From the NCBI RefSeq assembly GCF_902459465.1, contig NC_047081.1, forward strand, positions 7,717,883 to 7,781,882: DNA of 64,000 nucleotides. Reading direction: 5' to 3'. The notes beneath the pieces are model-generated. The model searched no databases, was not told the DNA's origin, and saw only the letters and a list, made by a program, of their open reading frames with translations. Of this stretch, positions 12,001-22,568 are shown piece by piece (positions within the stretch are counted from its first letter, which is position 1; every line of letters starts with the position of its first letter). A program made the position numbers and the translations under genes. This stretch comes from Asterias rubens. Its lineage: Eukaryota > Echinodermata > Asteroidea > Forcipulatida > Asteriidae.

Positions 12001-13965
12001 ACCAACTGCAAGTTGTCTGTTTTTTTGTGTGTAAAATTAATTGATTGTGTAACATTCTTATTGGTGATTGTTGTTGTTTTTTCAATAGAAAGTTCAAATT
12101 TGGCGGGACTAAAACACCAATTGCAAGTTGTTGTTTTTTCTGTAAAATTAATCTGTCATGTAATAATTCTTTTTTTTGTGTGTTTTTAATGTGTTGGTTA
12201 TGGGGGGGGGTTCGATGAAAAGTTCAAATTAGTTGGACTAAAACAGCAATTGCAATTTGTCTGTGTTTTTGTGTAACATTTTTTTATTTAATTTTTTTTA
12301 TTTTTATTTTTTCCTGGAGAGTAGATTGAAACTCCGTGTGATTAAAGTTTGAATCACAAAAACAAATTTTTAATTAATTTTTGGGTCTATCCAAAACGGA
12401 TCACACGTGGCTTACTACTTGTTGTGAGTATTTCAAATCGTAATTTGAGATTGCTATGGTTTAAAAATAATAATTATTAAGCTGCAAGGTCGAAGGCTGG
12501 CGATGCTAAAACCATACTTCTCGTACAGGGTTAGAAGGCTTAGGGTTTTTGTTAGGGATTTGTCGACACACAAAGGTGAAACCCCAAAAAGGCATATGGT
12601 GTCACCGCAATGCAGTCGTCCTGTTTATACCAGTAAGATTTGAAATGTTTCAAGGTTAAGCTGAAAAGGGCTTGCTCGTAGTGTCTGAGTTGTACCAGGC
12701 AAAGAAATACAGTACGTGGAGTAGAACAACAATAGTTGTGAATGGATGTTTGTTCTACATCTCAGCAAGAGTGTTTGGGTGAGAAGCAGCAGAAAGCCTG
12801 ATTTCACGTTAGTGATTTATTTCGCACTTTATACACCTTCTATACCTCTCAATAAAAACATTTTTTTTCTCAGATGGCCCGAACAGATAATATGCTCCGT
12901 CGTGTGGCGAGAACAGTATTTGGTATTAAATTGGTAATTGTCAAAGTCCAGTATTCTCACTTTGGGGATCCCAACAGACGCATAACTTAAAGGAACACGG
13001 TGCCTTGGATCGGTCGAGTTGGTCTTTGAAAAGCGTCCTGTAACCGTTTGTTATAAAATCAATATGGTTAGAAAGATGTTGTAAAAGTAGAATACAATGA
13101 TCTACACATAATACGCCTCGAAATTGCGTGGTTTTCGTTTTACCTCGTCGACAAACACGGTCGGCCATTTATGGGAGTCAAAACTTTGACTCCCATAAAT
13201 GGCCGACCGTGTTAGTTCGCGACGTAAAATGAAAACCGTGCAATTTTGAGTGATACTTGTGTGGATCATTATATTCTACTTTTAAAACATCTTTCTAACC
13301 ATATGCATTTCATAACAAACGGTTTCAAACGCTTTTCATATACCAACTCGTCCGATCCAAGGCAACGTGTTCCTTTAACACAGCTGTGAATTTGTTTACT
13401 CAATTGGTCGTCAAAGTTGCAAGAGAACATTGAAAACAAAAAAAACACCCTTGTTGCACATGTGTGTGGTTTCAGATGCCCAGTAAAAGGCTTTAGGCCT
13501 GCAGCCGATTTCACCAAACGCTAGGATTAACCCTATCTTGAGTAACACCTCCTAGCTTAGAATGGGTTCAATGCGTCCTCATGTCTATGAGGATGGAACT
13601 TAACTCGTCCTAAGTCCTAAGATTAATCCTTAGTTAGGAAGAGTTTGATGAAAACGACGGCAGAAGTATTAGCATATTTGAGTGAGAAACCCTCTTTCTC
13701 AAAAACGATACGTTACTTGAGAGGGAGCTGTTTCTCACACTGTTTTACAGCTCCCCGTTGCACGCTCGTAACCAAGTAGTTTCCAGTGCATTTAAAGTGT
13801 TTCTTACCTGAGGAAAATCCAGATAGTAACCCCGTTCCCAGTTACTCCGAAGATGAAGGCGATGAAGAGGAAGAAAGCCAGGCCGTAGTCCAAGAAAGGC
13901 GGCATCCGAATGGGGGCTTCCGTGGGGAACCCCTCGGTGGTGTTGAGGTCTATAAACGTCTCCAT
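6083..13965 (-). CDS. Rhabdomeric (melanopsin/Gq-type) opsin, 4 coding exons, 481 aa
   Basis: This is a retinal-binding seven-helix photoreceptor of the plasma membrane; melanopsin-type opsins classically signal through Gq and phospholipase C. Exons (minus strand, read downwards): 13965-13808, 11291-11158, 8874-8796, 7157-6083. All introns are GT-AG and phases join to 1446 nt. Seen: N-glycosylation sequon N8-T-T; TM1 with G43-N44; first intracellular loop SLRTPPNM; C99 and C177 for the TM3-ECL2 disulfide; YAFCGALFG in TM3 with Y102 at the counterion-equivalent site; E171, six residues before C177, at the bovine E181 site; TM6 W272-M-P-Y; Schiff-base lysine K303 (LAKSSASWNP); NPLVY 309-313; C-terminal CC and a Ser/Thr-rich tail with an Asn run. 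Odd: D123-R124-H125 replaces DRY, and HHR follows NPxxY where r-opsins have HPK. The loop-3 length and melanopsin-like TM3 support r-opsin. A bathyopsin or other echinoderm-specific class is not excluded. Confidence 0.93.
8234..8382. repeat. Family B foldback MITE
   Basis: It starts aggagactttgcgacgc and ends with an inverse arm; gcagcagactttcaagg pairs with the ctgaaagtctgctgcc block. It lies in opsin intron 3 and is more diverged from the two copies near the window start than they are from each other. Confidence 0.8.
8514..8664. repeat. Family F foldback MITE
   Basis: The ends ggggtggatttcacaaag and ctttgtgaaatcgacccc are inverted. The interior alternates 'taggactagtccta' boxes that pair with each other. 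Confidence 0.85.
9432..10081. repeat. Family D element split by a family A element, next to a SINE scrap
   Basis: A D-like left part (9505-9556, gttctgcttatgccgccg) and right part (9928-10080, ending ggagccatgacattgggccc) flank an A element at 9557-9927. Just upstream, 9432-9480 has a 'gggattcgaaccca' B-box-like SINE fragment. The order implies D is older than this A copy. Confidence 0.7.
9557..9927 (+). repeat. Family A MITE, subtype with ggaaggtacacc ends
   Basis: It starts aaagggaaggtacacctttg and ends with the inverse, gtgtaccttccct. Internal A landmarks are intact. The differing termini mark a subfamily. Confidence 0.75.
10085..10470 (+). repeat. Family C MITE
   Basis: It begins ttaaaggaacgttacagaat and ends attatgtaatgttcctttaa, an imperfect terminal inverted repeat with TTAA at both edges. 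The interior matches the copy at 2519-2888. Confidence 0.8.
10770..11104 (-). repeat. Family A MITE, 3' side of opsin exon 2
   Basis: It starts ttaaaggcagtggacactat and ends aattaccaatattatctact. The right edge is about 50 bp from the donor of opsin exon 2. A scrap of another A terminus (ggtgtccagcgcctttaa) precedes it. Confidence 0.75.
11322..11727 (-). repeat. Family A MITE abutting the opsin exon 2 acceptor
   Basis: It starts ttaaaggcactggacactat only about 29 bp from the AG acceptor of opsin exon 2 (11292-11293) and ends gtgtctagggccttta. The usual branch-point zone of this intron therefore lies at or inside the element. Confidence 0.75.
11970..12290. repeat. Three diverged tandem units in opsin intron 1
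   Basis: The block 'aagttcaaatttggcggg' + 'actaaaacaccaattgcaa' + 'gttgtctg' recurs near 11973, 12092 and 12221, giving units of roughly 115-130 bp separated by T-rich sequence. No coding potential is seen. Confidence 0.75.
12986..13379. repeat. Family H long palindromic foldback
   Basis: The two halves are near-complete inverses, from ttaaaggaacacggtgcctt at one edge to aaggcaacgtgttcctttaa at the other. They meet at a centre of gggagtc-aaaactt-gactccc. TTAA occurs at both edges, compatible with a TTAA target site. Confidence 0.9.
13501..13663. repeat. Family F variant foldback
   Basis: It starts gccgatttcaccaaacgcta and ends with the diverged inverse tttgatgaaaacgacggc. The interior 'taggattaaccctatc' boxes are typical of the F variant also seen at 36709 and 49639. 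It is nested in an A element. Confidence 0.75.
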
Positions 13966-14266
13966 GCTGGCTCAACGAAGTGAAGACAGACGTCTTCAGA
14001 TTGAAGATGATGGAAGGAGTCTACCCGCACTGATGACACGGAAAGAGAGATGGAAGGTCAGAAGAGTGGGTGTAGGTGATCCGGGCGGCGGAAACATGCT
14101 GTAAATCAATCATATTTTCGATATAAGTCAATCGGGGATGGTATTTCTCGTTCTTGACATAAGTACTTCGCTAGATTTGTTGACAAGTCGTTAATGGTTT
14201 GTCGCGGTGATAGTCGAGTCGTAATGGTGGAGTGTAATGATTCAGGTCTCCGCGATCTCATACTGC

Positions 14267-14276
14267 TCTCGCGAGA
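14267..14276. promoter_or_regulatory. TCTCGCGAGA palindrome
   Basis: A perfect tctcgcgaga lies about 300 bp upstream of the opsin start codon, in a locally GC-richer repeat-free patch (14190-14400). This 10-mer is known as a core-promoter motif in animals. A role in opsin transcription is inference. Confidence 0.35.
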
Positions 14277-14860
14277 ACGAGAGTGGGAGTCTGCACAGCG
14301 CTACAGTATAGTCTCGCAGGGGCCAGAGAACATCGCCAGTGTCGCGGGTATCGCGGAGAGAGTATCAACGCTACCACCGAGAAAGGCTTTTAAGGGCTTG
14401 TCCACAAGTCTAGTATGCAATCAGTCTTCTGTTTTTACCCCCATGGAGAAACAGAGTATGATGTAATCCGTTTGTTTGCATGTGTTTAAAGGGTAGAAAT
14501 TATTTTTATTAGGGCAGACTTTGTGTTCACAGGCAGAGCTAGAGGCGCGTGCAGTGCTTTACTTCACACATTGTTGGCGTCAATTGCAGCGCGACTGTAT
14601 GAGGAAAACGGATGCTGTGTGACGAGCAAAAACTGGCAACAAAATCAGTATGTATTGAAGAGATTTCAATCACAATGGCCAGCCAACTGAGCCAATGGTA
14701 ACTAAAATGTATATCATCGCTAGAAATTTTTGTGTGCGACCTCCCAAGACTTCAACCTACTTTCATTCAGTCTTTAGTCCATTTTCTCTTTGTCATCCTT
14801 AAATCTCTGCTTTGCATACTACCTTCCAATGTCCAATGTCTATACGTGATTGTAATTATT

Positions 14861-15012
14861 GGGTGCGTTCGTTTAGCTTCCCTGGGTCGACCCCGTCGTG
14901 TGTCGTTTTTTCTTTCCAGGACGAACGTGTGCAGATAATTACCCACGTTAGTCCTGGGGGAAAAAAACGCCACACACCGGGGTAGACCCAGGGAAGCAAA
15001 ACGAACGCACCC
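14861..15012. repeat. Family I foldback MITE
   Basis: The ends gggtgcgttcgtttagcttc and its inverse (…gaacgcaccc) pair, as do inner blocks (cctgggtcgacccc with gggtagacccagg). Flanking 'att' on both sides could be the target duplication. Confidence 0.85.
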
Positions 15013-15286
15013 ATTATGACGAGAGGGTTTAGTGGCGACAGAGTGCCTACTTTAACAGCTGGTCACAGAGTTCACGCCGAGAAACAGACATTGTGATCGG
15101 TGGGCTTCAAATGGCGCGGCAAGTTTACCCTGGCCCTGCGAGTCCAGTTTCTCATTTTGTTAATATAAGTATCCACGTGAAACTAAACACTAGGTAGCAG
15201 ACTGGTTAGATGTTAACAACGCCGCCACCTTTCAAGAAGGCAACTTTTGTAATCTACCTTGTTCTAACAATGAACCCTCCCTTGAT

Positions 15287-15648
15287 TTAAAGGAACTGGA
15301 CACTATTGGTAATTACTCAAAGTAATTGTTAGCCAGAAAACCTTAATTGGTAACAAGATATGGAGAGCTGTTGATAGTATAATAATATTGTGAGAAACGG
15401 CTCCCTCTAGAGCAGCGTAGTTTTTGAGAAAGAAGTAATTTCTCACTAAAATGTTTGAATTGAATAAGAGGTCTCGAATTCAAGGCATCTGAAAGCACAC
15501 AACTTGTGCGACAAGGGTGGTTGTTCTTCCATTATTCTCTCGCAAGTTCCACGACCAATGTAGTCAAACTTTTCACAGGTTTGTTATTTTATGTTGAGAA
15601 AGTGAGAAGGCTGGTCTTTGACAAACCAAAGGTGCCCAGTGCCTTTAA
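15287..15648 (-). repeat. Family A MITE
   Basis: It starts ttaaaggaactggacactat and ends ggtgcccagtgcctttaa. A family G element begins directly at its right edge. Confidence 0.8.
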
Positions 15649-16050
15649 AGGGATTGTATACGTTTGGTAATTGGAACCCACTGTTTGTTTTAATTCTTTA
15701 TATATAAAGTTGAAGATTTGTACCACAAAACTAACATGTGAAAATTTAATTTCAAAAGGAGGATAACTTTTTCGAGATAATGCCGAAAATCTGAAGCGGT
15801 TATTATATTTTGTCTACGAAAAGACGAATGATCTGCAAATTTAAGTACACTATCCGAGAAACGTTTACTACTGTAACGCTTCTCAGATTCAAATTTTAGG
15901 GGGGATGAAGAAGTGATGATCTTTTTCAAAGTGAAATGTTTCTCTAAAACATTTTACTGTATATCCACAGCTCATGTTTGTATATACCAAGTGAGTTTTG
16001 TTTGCATTCATGTTCAGGGTCCTTAATACCAAACGTACACAGACCCTTAT
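15648..16050. repeat. Family G MITE
   Basis: The left end agggattgtatacgtttggt and right end accaaacgtacacagaccct are inverted repeats. The interior is AT-rich with a 'cttctcagattcaaattt' block shared with other G copies. Confidence 0.75.
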
Positions 16051-16239
16051 TCTAATTCTACCTCCATGAAGACGAGCAGAGTATACTGTTCGAAACGTCG
16101 AGACTACACCGGCTCTTTTCAAAACCAGAGCCAACACTCACTCAAAATGAGATACTGTACATGGTTGTCCTCGCAACTTTACTATATTAGTATCTATATA
16201 TACATGTATACATGTAGTTACTTCTACCTCAATGCCTTG

Positions 16240-16830
16240 ACCCGACCTCCTTCTCAAAATGCTCCAGTCACCTCAATTGATGCAGCTTTTTCATAATGGC
16301 TTCCCTTTGGCTCGCTCGTCCCCATGGCGATGATGAGAGGAGGCATGTGAAATATTCTCACGCAGATTCCTCCAAGGTCGGACGGTTTTCTCGATAAATT
16401 ATGCCCCCCCCCCCTTCTCTCTCTACATCTCTCTATAGGTCTGGGACAGTCATAAAGTAGACGTTTGATTTGTAACCTTTGTGACTTGTGTCTTTTGCAA
16501 ACCGAGCCACTGTTCACAGTTATGGCCTTTTCGAAACTACGATGAGGGCTTATGGCTTTGACTATAAGACTCCGCCTGTTGTTTTGAGAATGTGCACTTT
16601 CGTTGCGGGGTTTCTACTAGGAGAACGGAGCCGAAGCCGGGGTTTCTGGAATTTTCGAAATGGCGAGTCTGGCTGTGGACTGTATATCTACTCTTCGCTC
16701 CAAACGCCTTTGACACAATTTGTGACAATTGGAGTGGTCTGATGGTTGACATAATTTATTGTTTATGACACGTGGTTCGCTTATTATAGTTTGAAACCGT
16801 GGAAATTAGGACGGACTCGGTCACCTCCCC
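16240..16830. other. Repeat-poor, GC-richer stretch without a supported gene
   Basis: It contains a C10 run near 16405. Short ORFs on both strands (up to 87 codons) lack domains or matching splice sites. I cannot assign a function. Confidence 0.35.
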
Positions 16831-17212
16831 TTAAAGGCAGTGGGCACTATTGGTAATTACTCAAAATAATTATTAGCATAAAACCTTTCTTGGTGACGAG
16901 TAATGGGGAGAGGTTGATAATAGGTTGAAAAACGGCTCCCTCTGAAGTGACTTAGTTTTTGAGAAAGAAGTAATTTTCCGCGAATTTGACTTCGAGACCC
17001 TCAGATTTAGAACTTGAGGTCTCGAAATCAAGCATCTGAAAGCACACAACTTCGTGTGACAATGGTGTTTTTTTCTTTCATAGTTATCTCGCAACTTCGA
17101 TGACCGATTGAGCTCAAATTTTCACAGGTTTGTTATTGTATGCATATGTTGAGATACACCAAGTAACAAGACTTGTCTTTGACAATTACCAATCGTGTCC
17201 AATGTCTTTAAA
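16831..17212 (-). repeat. Family A MITE
   Basis: It starts ttaaaggcagtgggcactat and ends tgtccaatgtctttaa, with all internal A landmarks present. Confidence 0.8.
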
Positions 17213-17334
17213 GCTGGTAAGAAAACATGGCCCGTGGAGGCAGATTGCGTTGGCATTTAAAAGTTCTACCTAACACAGATTGCAGAAGAAAGAAATACAT
17301 TTACCCCATCATAGAGCAGACCCCATCAATACTT

Positions 17335-17870
17335 ACAGGCACTGGACACTATTGGTAGTTACTTAAAATAGTTGTTAGCACAAAAACTTACTTGGTAAAG
17401 AGCAATGTATAGAGTTGTTGTTATAGTATGAAACATTGTGAGAAACGGCTCTCACTGAAGTAACGTAGATTTGGCGATTTTTTCATTATTCTCTTGCAAG
17501 TTCGATGACCAATTGAGTCCACATTTTCATGTGTTTAAAGGGTAGAAACTATTAGAGAATACATGACCAAATTTCATAGAGCTGCTTAAGGAGCTCTTTA
17601 AAGTTGGGCACTTGTCTTTGCAATTACCAAAAGTGTCAAACAGTGCCTTTAATCACACCGCGTTTGTCAGAATAGATATACACTAAATGATAATACTAGT
17701 ATTTGACACTTAACCAAATGGGTCCAGGGGTCGATTTCACAAAGATTTAGGACTAGTCCTAAATGTGGACTAGGAGATATACAAGTTGCATGGGTAGTCC
17801 CAAGTTAGGACGAGTAACTGGTCCTAACTCGAGATAAGACTAGTCCTAACTCTTTGTGAAATCCACCCCA
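17335..17870 (-). repeat. Rearranged family A copy followed by family F (17726-17870)
   Basis: A starts aggcactggacactattggt, is internally deleted and ends near 17652 (cagtgcctttaa). Further on, F (ggggtcgatttcacaaag … gtgaaatccacccc) lies between 'gggtcca' and 'gtgcctttaa', that is, between pieces resembling an A terminus. Confidence 0.65.
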
Positions 17871-18447
17871 GTGCCTTTAAATCAAAGTAAACCAAAACGA
17901 ATAGCATTGACTCTTCTTTATGGTGATAATATTCAAGGATGCAAGCGCTAGCTTTATACCCGGTGTAGCAGACAATCAGCGGGGATTAGTTTTAGTATTT
18001 CGCGCCCATTTTAATGCATTATAGATCAGTCCGAACCACAGATGCAATGGCATCTCACACCTTTTCAAAAACCGAGTACAACCTTCTGATTATGGTTTTG
18101 TGCAAATTCAAGCCTTGATTTAAATTTACGTTTTCAGAAGATTTGTTTTGTAATGTCAATTTACGGTGGCTCTGGAAAAAAATATTATGTTATAGGCCTA
18201 TTATACTGTATCGCAAAAATTCATTTGAAACATTTCAACGGCTAATTTTCAAACTTTAATCAACACTGACAAAATAGTTATAAATATTCGTTGATTTTGT
18301 GTTTGTGCATACAATTATTAAAGATTGTACGATTTTGAGCGAAATAATCTTCTTTAAAAAAAGACACGGTAAGTTTGACCTTTTGAGCGATTCTTACTAT
18401 TCGACCGAAAGGAGAGTCGATAACAAAATGTTTGGCTTATTTCTTAA

Positions 18448-18813
18448 AGCCATTGGACCCTTTCGGTAAACAGTGTTGTCCAAGGCCCACACTTTGTGTA
18501 CCCCAACTTCTATATCAAAATAACAAACCTGTGAAAATTTAGGCTCAATCGGTCATCGGAGTCGGGAGAAAACAACGGAAAAACCCACCCTTGTTTCCGC
18601 GCGTTTCGCCGTGTCATGACATGTGTTTCAAATAAATCCGTAATTCTCGTTAACGAGAATTTATATTGTTTTGCTGTTTTCTCAAAAAGTAAAGCATTTC
18701 ATGGAATAATATTTCAAGAGAAGTCTTTCACCATTGCCTTCTGTAAACCCTGTAAGTTATTTGTAAATCTGTGAACTTTTTTTTTTTTTCTGAACCGAAA
18801 GGGTCCAATGGCT
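18448..18813. repeat. Family K MITE with 20-bp terminal inverted repeats
   Basis: The ends agccattggaccctttcggt and accgaaagggtccaatggct are perfect inverses. The interior resembles A (cctgtgaaaatttaggctca) and carries a palindrome, attctcgttaacgagaat, near 18641. It is probably a distant relative of A. Confidence 0.85.
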
Positions 18814-19271
18814 AGCATTGTCTTTGAGTTAGGGTCAAATTACTTTTTAGAGTCAAATTAGTTCAGTGTCTAACGTTGAGAAAACAGTCGTCAAAGTATG
18901 GACGACGTACTTTTTTTTCCAAATAAGAACCTCAAATTCGTGCAAGTTTTAAGTTGCAGTGAGAGCGGATACCAACCGCATCTCACAAATGAACGTCACG
19001 GAAATTCAAATCTCCTGTGAGTTTTTGAGGTTCAAACATTTCTACCTGTTTTCAGACGAAATAATTTCGCAAGATGCTTACCGGAAACCTGTTTTCGCTC
19101 TGAGTTGCCCCAATCTTACAGGTATACCATTACAAATCTTAAAGACTAATAAGTGATGGTTTAATTGATTTTGTTACATAACAAATCTCAACCCACACTC
19201 CGAAAACAAGTGTTTTTGTTTTAACACTAAATTAAACGCCTGGTTAAACACACTTAAATTCGCTCATGTGT

Positions 19272-20044
19272 TTAAAGGCACTGGGTACAATTGGTAGTTA
19301 CTCAAAAATGATTATTAGCATAAAAACTTACTAGGTTATGAGCAATGGATGGAGAGCTGTTGATAGTATAAAATATTGTCAGAAACGGCTTCCTCTGAAG
19401 TAACGTCAACGACAATGCTCTTCTCTACAGTCTTCCTAACAACCAGATTTCTCGACTTCAACGGCTCCAAAATACTGCTGCCCGCATTGTGACACTGTCT
19501 AGAAAATCCTGTTCTATCACCCCCATTCTGAAACAACTACACTGGCTCCCTATCTCTCAACGAATCATCTTCAAGCTGATGCTCATTGTCCACAAAGCTC
19601 TAAATGACAAGGCTACCCACTATATTTCTGAACTGCTTCAAGTTTACACTCCATCAAGGAATCTTCGATCAAGTTCCATGCTTCTCCTCATTGGACCCAA
19701 GTCTCGACACTCATGGGGTGACAGGTCTTTTCTTCAGCCGCGCCACGCATCTGGAACTCTCTACCACTTAATCTTCGATCTTGTCTTTGTACCGCAAAAT
19801 TCAAGTCTCTTCTCAAAACTTATCTTATGTCACAGGTTTTCAATGACTAATTTTGTTGTGTCTGTTTTTCTTTGTGTTGTGTTTTGTTTTTGTTTTGTTT
19901 TTGGTTTTACTGCGCCTTGAACACCCAGCAGGGTGGATATGTGCGCATTACAAGTATTATTATTATTATTATTATTATTAACGTAGTTTTTGAGAAAGAA
20001 GTAATTTCTCAATAAAATATCTGAATTGAATTCGAGACCTCAGC
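19272..20044 (-). repeat. Family A MITE split by a LINE 3' end
   Basis: A sequence runs 19272 to about 19407 and resumes at about 19981 (acgtagtttttgagaaagaa). The LINE fragment lies between, with 'aacgt' on both sides as a possible target duplication. Confidence 0.75.
19408..19980 (+). mobile_element. Non-LTR retrotransposon 3' fragment (CR1/L2-like), truncated
   Basis: The reading frame (about 19409-19900) encodes the reverse-transcriptase C-terminal segment typical of CR1/L2-type LINEs: LQRLQNTAARIV, then HWLPISQRI, FKLMLIVHKALN, YTPSRNLRSS and a degraded SWGDRSF region. The frame decays towards the end. It finishes with an (att)n tail, as many LINE 3' ends do. It is 5'-truncated and dead, and inserted inside a MITE. 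Confidence 0.85.
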
Positions 20045-20049
20045 TGATT

Positions 20050-20156
20050 TGTTTCCGTCTCACATAACTCGGGGAAAGTACTGACTGTACAGTGCTAAAA
20101 CACATCGATGTAAGGATAAAACCAAAACCAATATTCTTTATCCCCGATTAAAAGGA
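20050..20156 (+). repeat. SINE S3 tail fragment
   Basis: 'tttccgtctcacataactc', 'ggggaaagtactgactgtac' and the following block resemble the 3' part of the S3 SINE at 32690-32850. Confidence 0.4.
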
Positions 20157-20157
20157 C

Positions 20158-20540
20158 GTTAAAGACACTGGACACTATTGGTATAATTAATGTCAAAGAC
20201 CAGCCTTCGCACTTGTTGAATCTCAACATATGCGTAAAACAACAAACCTGTGAAAATTTGAGCTCAATATTGGGCGTTGAAGTTGCGAGATGAAAGAAAA
20301 ACACGCTGGTCACACAAAGTTGTGTGCTTTAAGATGCTTGATTTCGAGACCTCAAAATCTCACTCTAAGGTCTCGAAATCAAACTCGTGGAAAATTACTT
20401 CTTTATGGAAAACTTGACTTCAAAGGGAGCCGTTTCTCACATTGTTGTATACTATCAACAGCTTCCCATTACTCGTTACCAAGTAAGGTTTTATGCTAAT
20501 AATTATTTTGAGTAATTACCAATAGTGTCCATTGCCTTTA
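20158..20540 (+). repeat. Family A MITE
   Basis: It starts ttaaagacactggacactat and ends aatagtgtccattgccttta, with full internal structure. Confidence 0.85.
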
Positions 20541-20646
20541 AGTATGTTTCTCTTCTAAAATTGTAATGTACTTTTACACTCAGCCTGCCATTTAAAAAGC
20601 AGTCTACCCTGCACACAACTTGTCATATTGAATAATGAAAACTTAC

Positions 20647-20845
20647 CACTACAAACAGATGCATAAGTCCAAAACATAAACAGCAGTATCCACGTAAGAG
20701 TGTCGGAGATTCCCCAACGTCTTAGATGACATAGCGAGATGGTTTAGAAGAATGTCAACATGTCGTCAATCCAACATCATCGTCTCAGCTTCCTCATCAG
20801 TCTTCTTTCCGGGTTCGTCACCTCTGCCTCCCTCATCGAAAACCA
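20647..20845 (-). other. Candidate 5' non-coding exon of the opsin gene
   Basis: On the minus strand a repeat-free segment ends in a perfect donor, gtagtg|gtaagt (exon edge 20647). It lies about 25-30 bp downstream of a TATA box. No long open frame starts here: the first ATGs give short uORFs. It points towards opsin exon 1 about 6.7 kb away. The link to the opsin, and the 5' boundary, are inferred. A separate short gene is possible. Confidence 0.35.
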
Positions 20846-20870
20846 GCCAACTTCCTGAGAGAAGAGACAG

Positions 20871-20878
20871 TTATATAC
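20871..20878 (-). promoter_or_regulatory. TATA box candidate
   Basis: The minus strand reads gggtatataactg. It sits at a plausible distance from the candidate first exon (20647-20845). This is a sequence match only. Confidence 0.35.
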
Positions 20879-21145
20879 CCTTCGGCTCTCTTGTCGTTAT
20901 CTTTAAGATGCTTTTAACTCTAAGCGGTCGCAGCTGGTTCGACTGGCCCGGCTGATGAGACCGCTTCACAGCAGACACTTTTGATCAAAGACAAGCGGTG
21001 TTCATCTTCACCACACCTGTGCACAGATTTTAAACACATTAGAGAGTCGACGGTGCACACGGTATACTGTTACAATGTTTGTAGTCGTGATTGCGGCTTT
21101 TTTTTGTCTGATGACTACACGCGGTTTTAATTTAATTTAATTTTT

Positions 21146-21368
21146 GATTTCGAGACCTCAGATTTAGAACTTGAGGTCTCGAAATCAAGCATCTGAAAGC
21201 ACACAACTTCGTGTGACAAGGGGGTTTCTTCTTTCATTATTATCTCGCAACTTCGACGACCGATTGAGCTAAAGTTTTCACAGGTTTGTTATTTTATGCA
21301 TAATGTTGAGATACACCAAGTGAGTAGACTGTTCTTTGGCCATTTACCTTTAGTGTCCAGTGTCTTTA
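21146..21368 (-). repeat. Truncated family A MITE
   Basis: Only the part from the 'gatttcgagacctcag' centre to the end (tagtgtccagtgtcttta) remains. Confidence 0.75.
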
Positions 21369-21742
21369 AAGCTCCCGTTTCATTCGTTCAAAGTTAGAGG
21401 CTCAAAGGTGAGAACCCATATGATTACTAACTTAGAGAGGAGAGGTTTGCGTTGACACCATGTAAATATCTATTTATGGTTAGTGATTAGTGTCGGTTCT
21501 GGGGAAAAACAGTGGGGAAACTACTCCTGAAAAATTATGCCGAAAGTAATTAAATTCAAATTAAACATAACATTTCCCACAAAAGGGGCACATTTACTAT
21601 GCAATTATTCCCCTTTAAGTGTAAACTAAAAACAACTAATTAAACAACCCTGTATCTTTTTAGAAGGAGAGTAAACAAGCCTTTACTGCCGTTTGAGTTG
21701 CCATTCTAAAAGGTGGGTATTTGTTGTATCTATTATTTCCCC

Positions 21743-21850
21743 AGGGGTGGATTTCACAAAGGTAGTCCTAACTTAGGACTAGTCCTAGGCAATGCTAAGA
21801 GATAGGACCAGTCCTAAGTTAGGATGAGTTCTGGTCCTTTGTGTAGGCTT
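21743..21850. repeat. Family F foldback, short
   Basis: It starts ggggtggatttcacaaag; the right arm is partly lost (ggtcctttgtgtaggc). Confidence 0.7.
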
Positions 21851-22159
21851 TGAGCATCATATAATACCATTGCCGTAGTGCTTTTTAGAGGGAATTGTCC
21901 TCCTTAGAAATCGATTAAAAAAAGGGAATTCTGAAGAAGAAAACAAAGTCAATTTTTTTTTAGGATGATGGCAATATTCTTTACTGCAAAAAAACAAAAT
22001 TGCGTCCGGCTGCGGATCAGTGTGTTGTATAACCAACAACTGGTTCACATCAATTCAATTCAATTCGATTCGATTCGATTCGATTCGATTCAATCCATAC
22101 CCTCATAAAAGAATAACGACAATTACATGTATTACGGAGTAAAGCCAATTAACATATCT

Positions 22160-22568
22160 TTAAAGACACTGGACACTATTGGTAATTGTCCAAGACCAGT
22201 CTTCTCACTTGGTGTATCTCAAAGTATGCATCAAATAACAAACCTGTGAATATTAATTGAGCTAGATTGGTCGTCGGAGTTGCGCGATAACTATGAACGG
22301 GGAAAAAACACCCTTGTCACACGAAGTTGTGTTCTTCCCAGATGCTTGATTTCGAGACCTCAAAATCAAATTAATTCTAAACTTGAGGCCTCGAAGCCAA
22401 ATTCGTGGAAAATTACTTCTTTCTCGAAGACTACGTCACTTCAAAGGGAGCCGTTTTTCACAATGTGTTATACTATCAACCTCTCCCCATTACTCGTTAC
22501 CAATAAATTGAGGTTTTATGCTGATAATTATTTTTGAGAAATTACCAATAGTGTCCACTGCCTTTAAG
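22160..22568 (+). repeat. Family A MITE
   Basis: It starts ttaaagacactggacactat and ends aatagtgtccactgccttta. A (gattc)n microsatellite lies just upstream at 22050-22080. Confidence 0.85.

Larger units (their letters stand above)
12935..13796 (+). repeat. Family A MITE carrying nested H and F elements
   Basis: A sequence starts at 12935 (ttggtaattgtcaaagtcca). H (12986-13379) interrupts it; it resumes (ctgtgaatttg…caattggtcgtcaaag), is interrupted again by F (13501-13663), and ends tttccagtgcatttaaa. Two independent insertions therefore lie in one A copy. Its edge is 12 bp from the donor of opsin exon 1. Confidence 0.75.
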
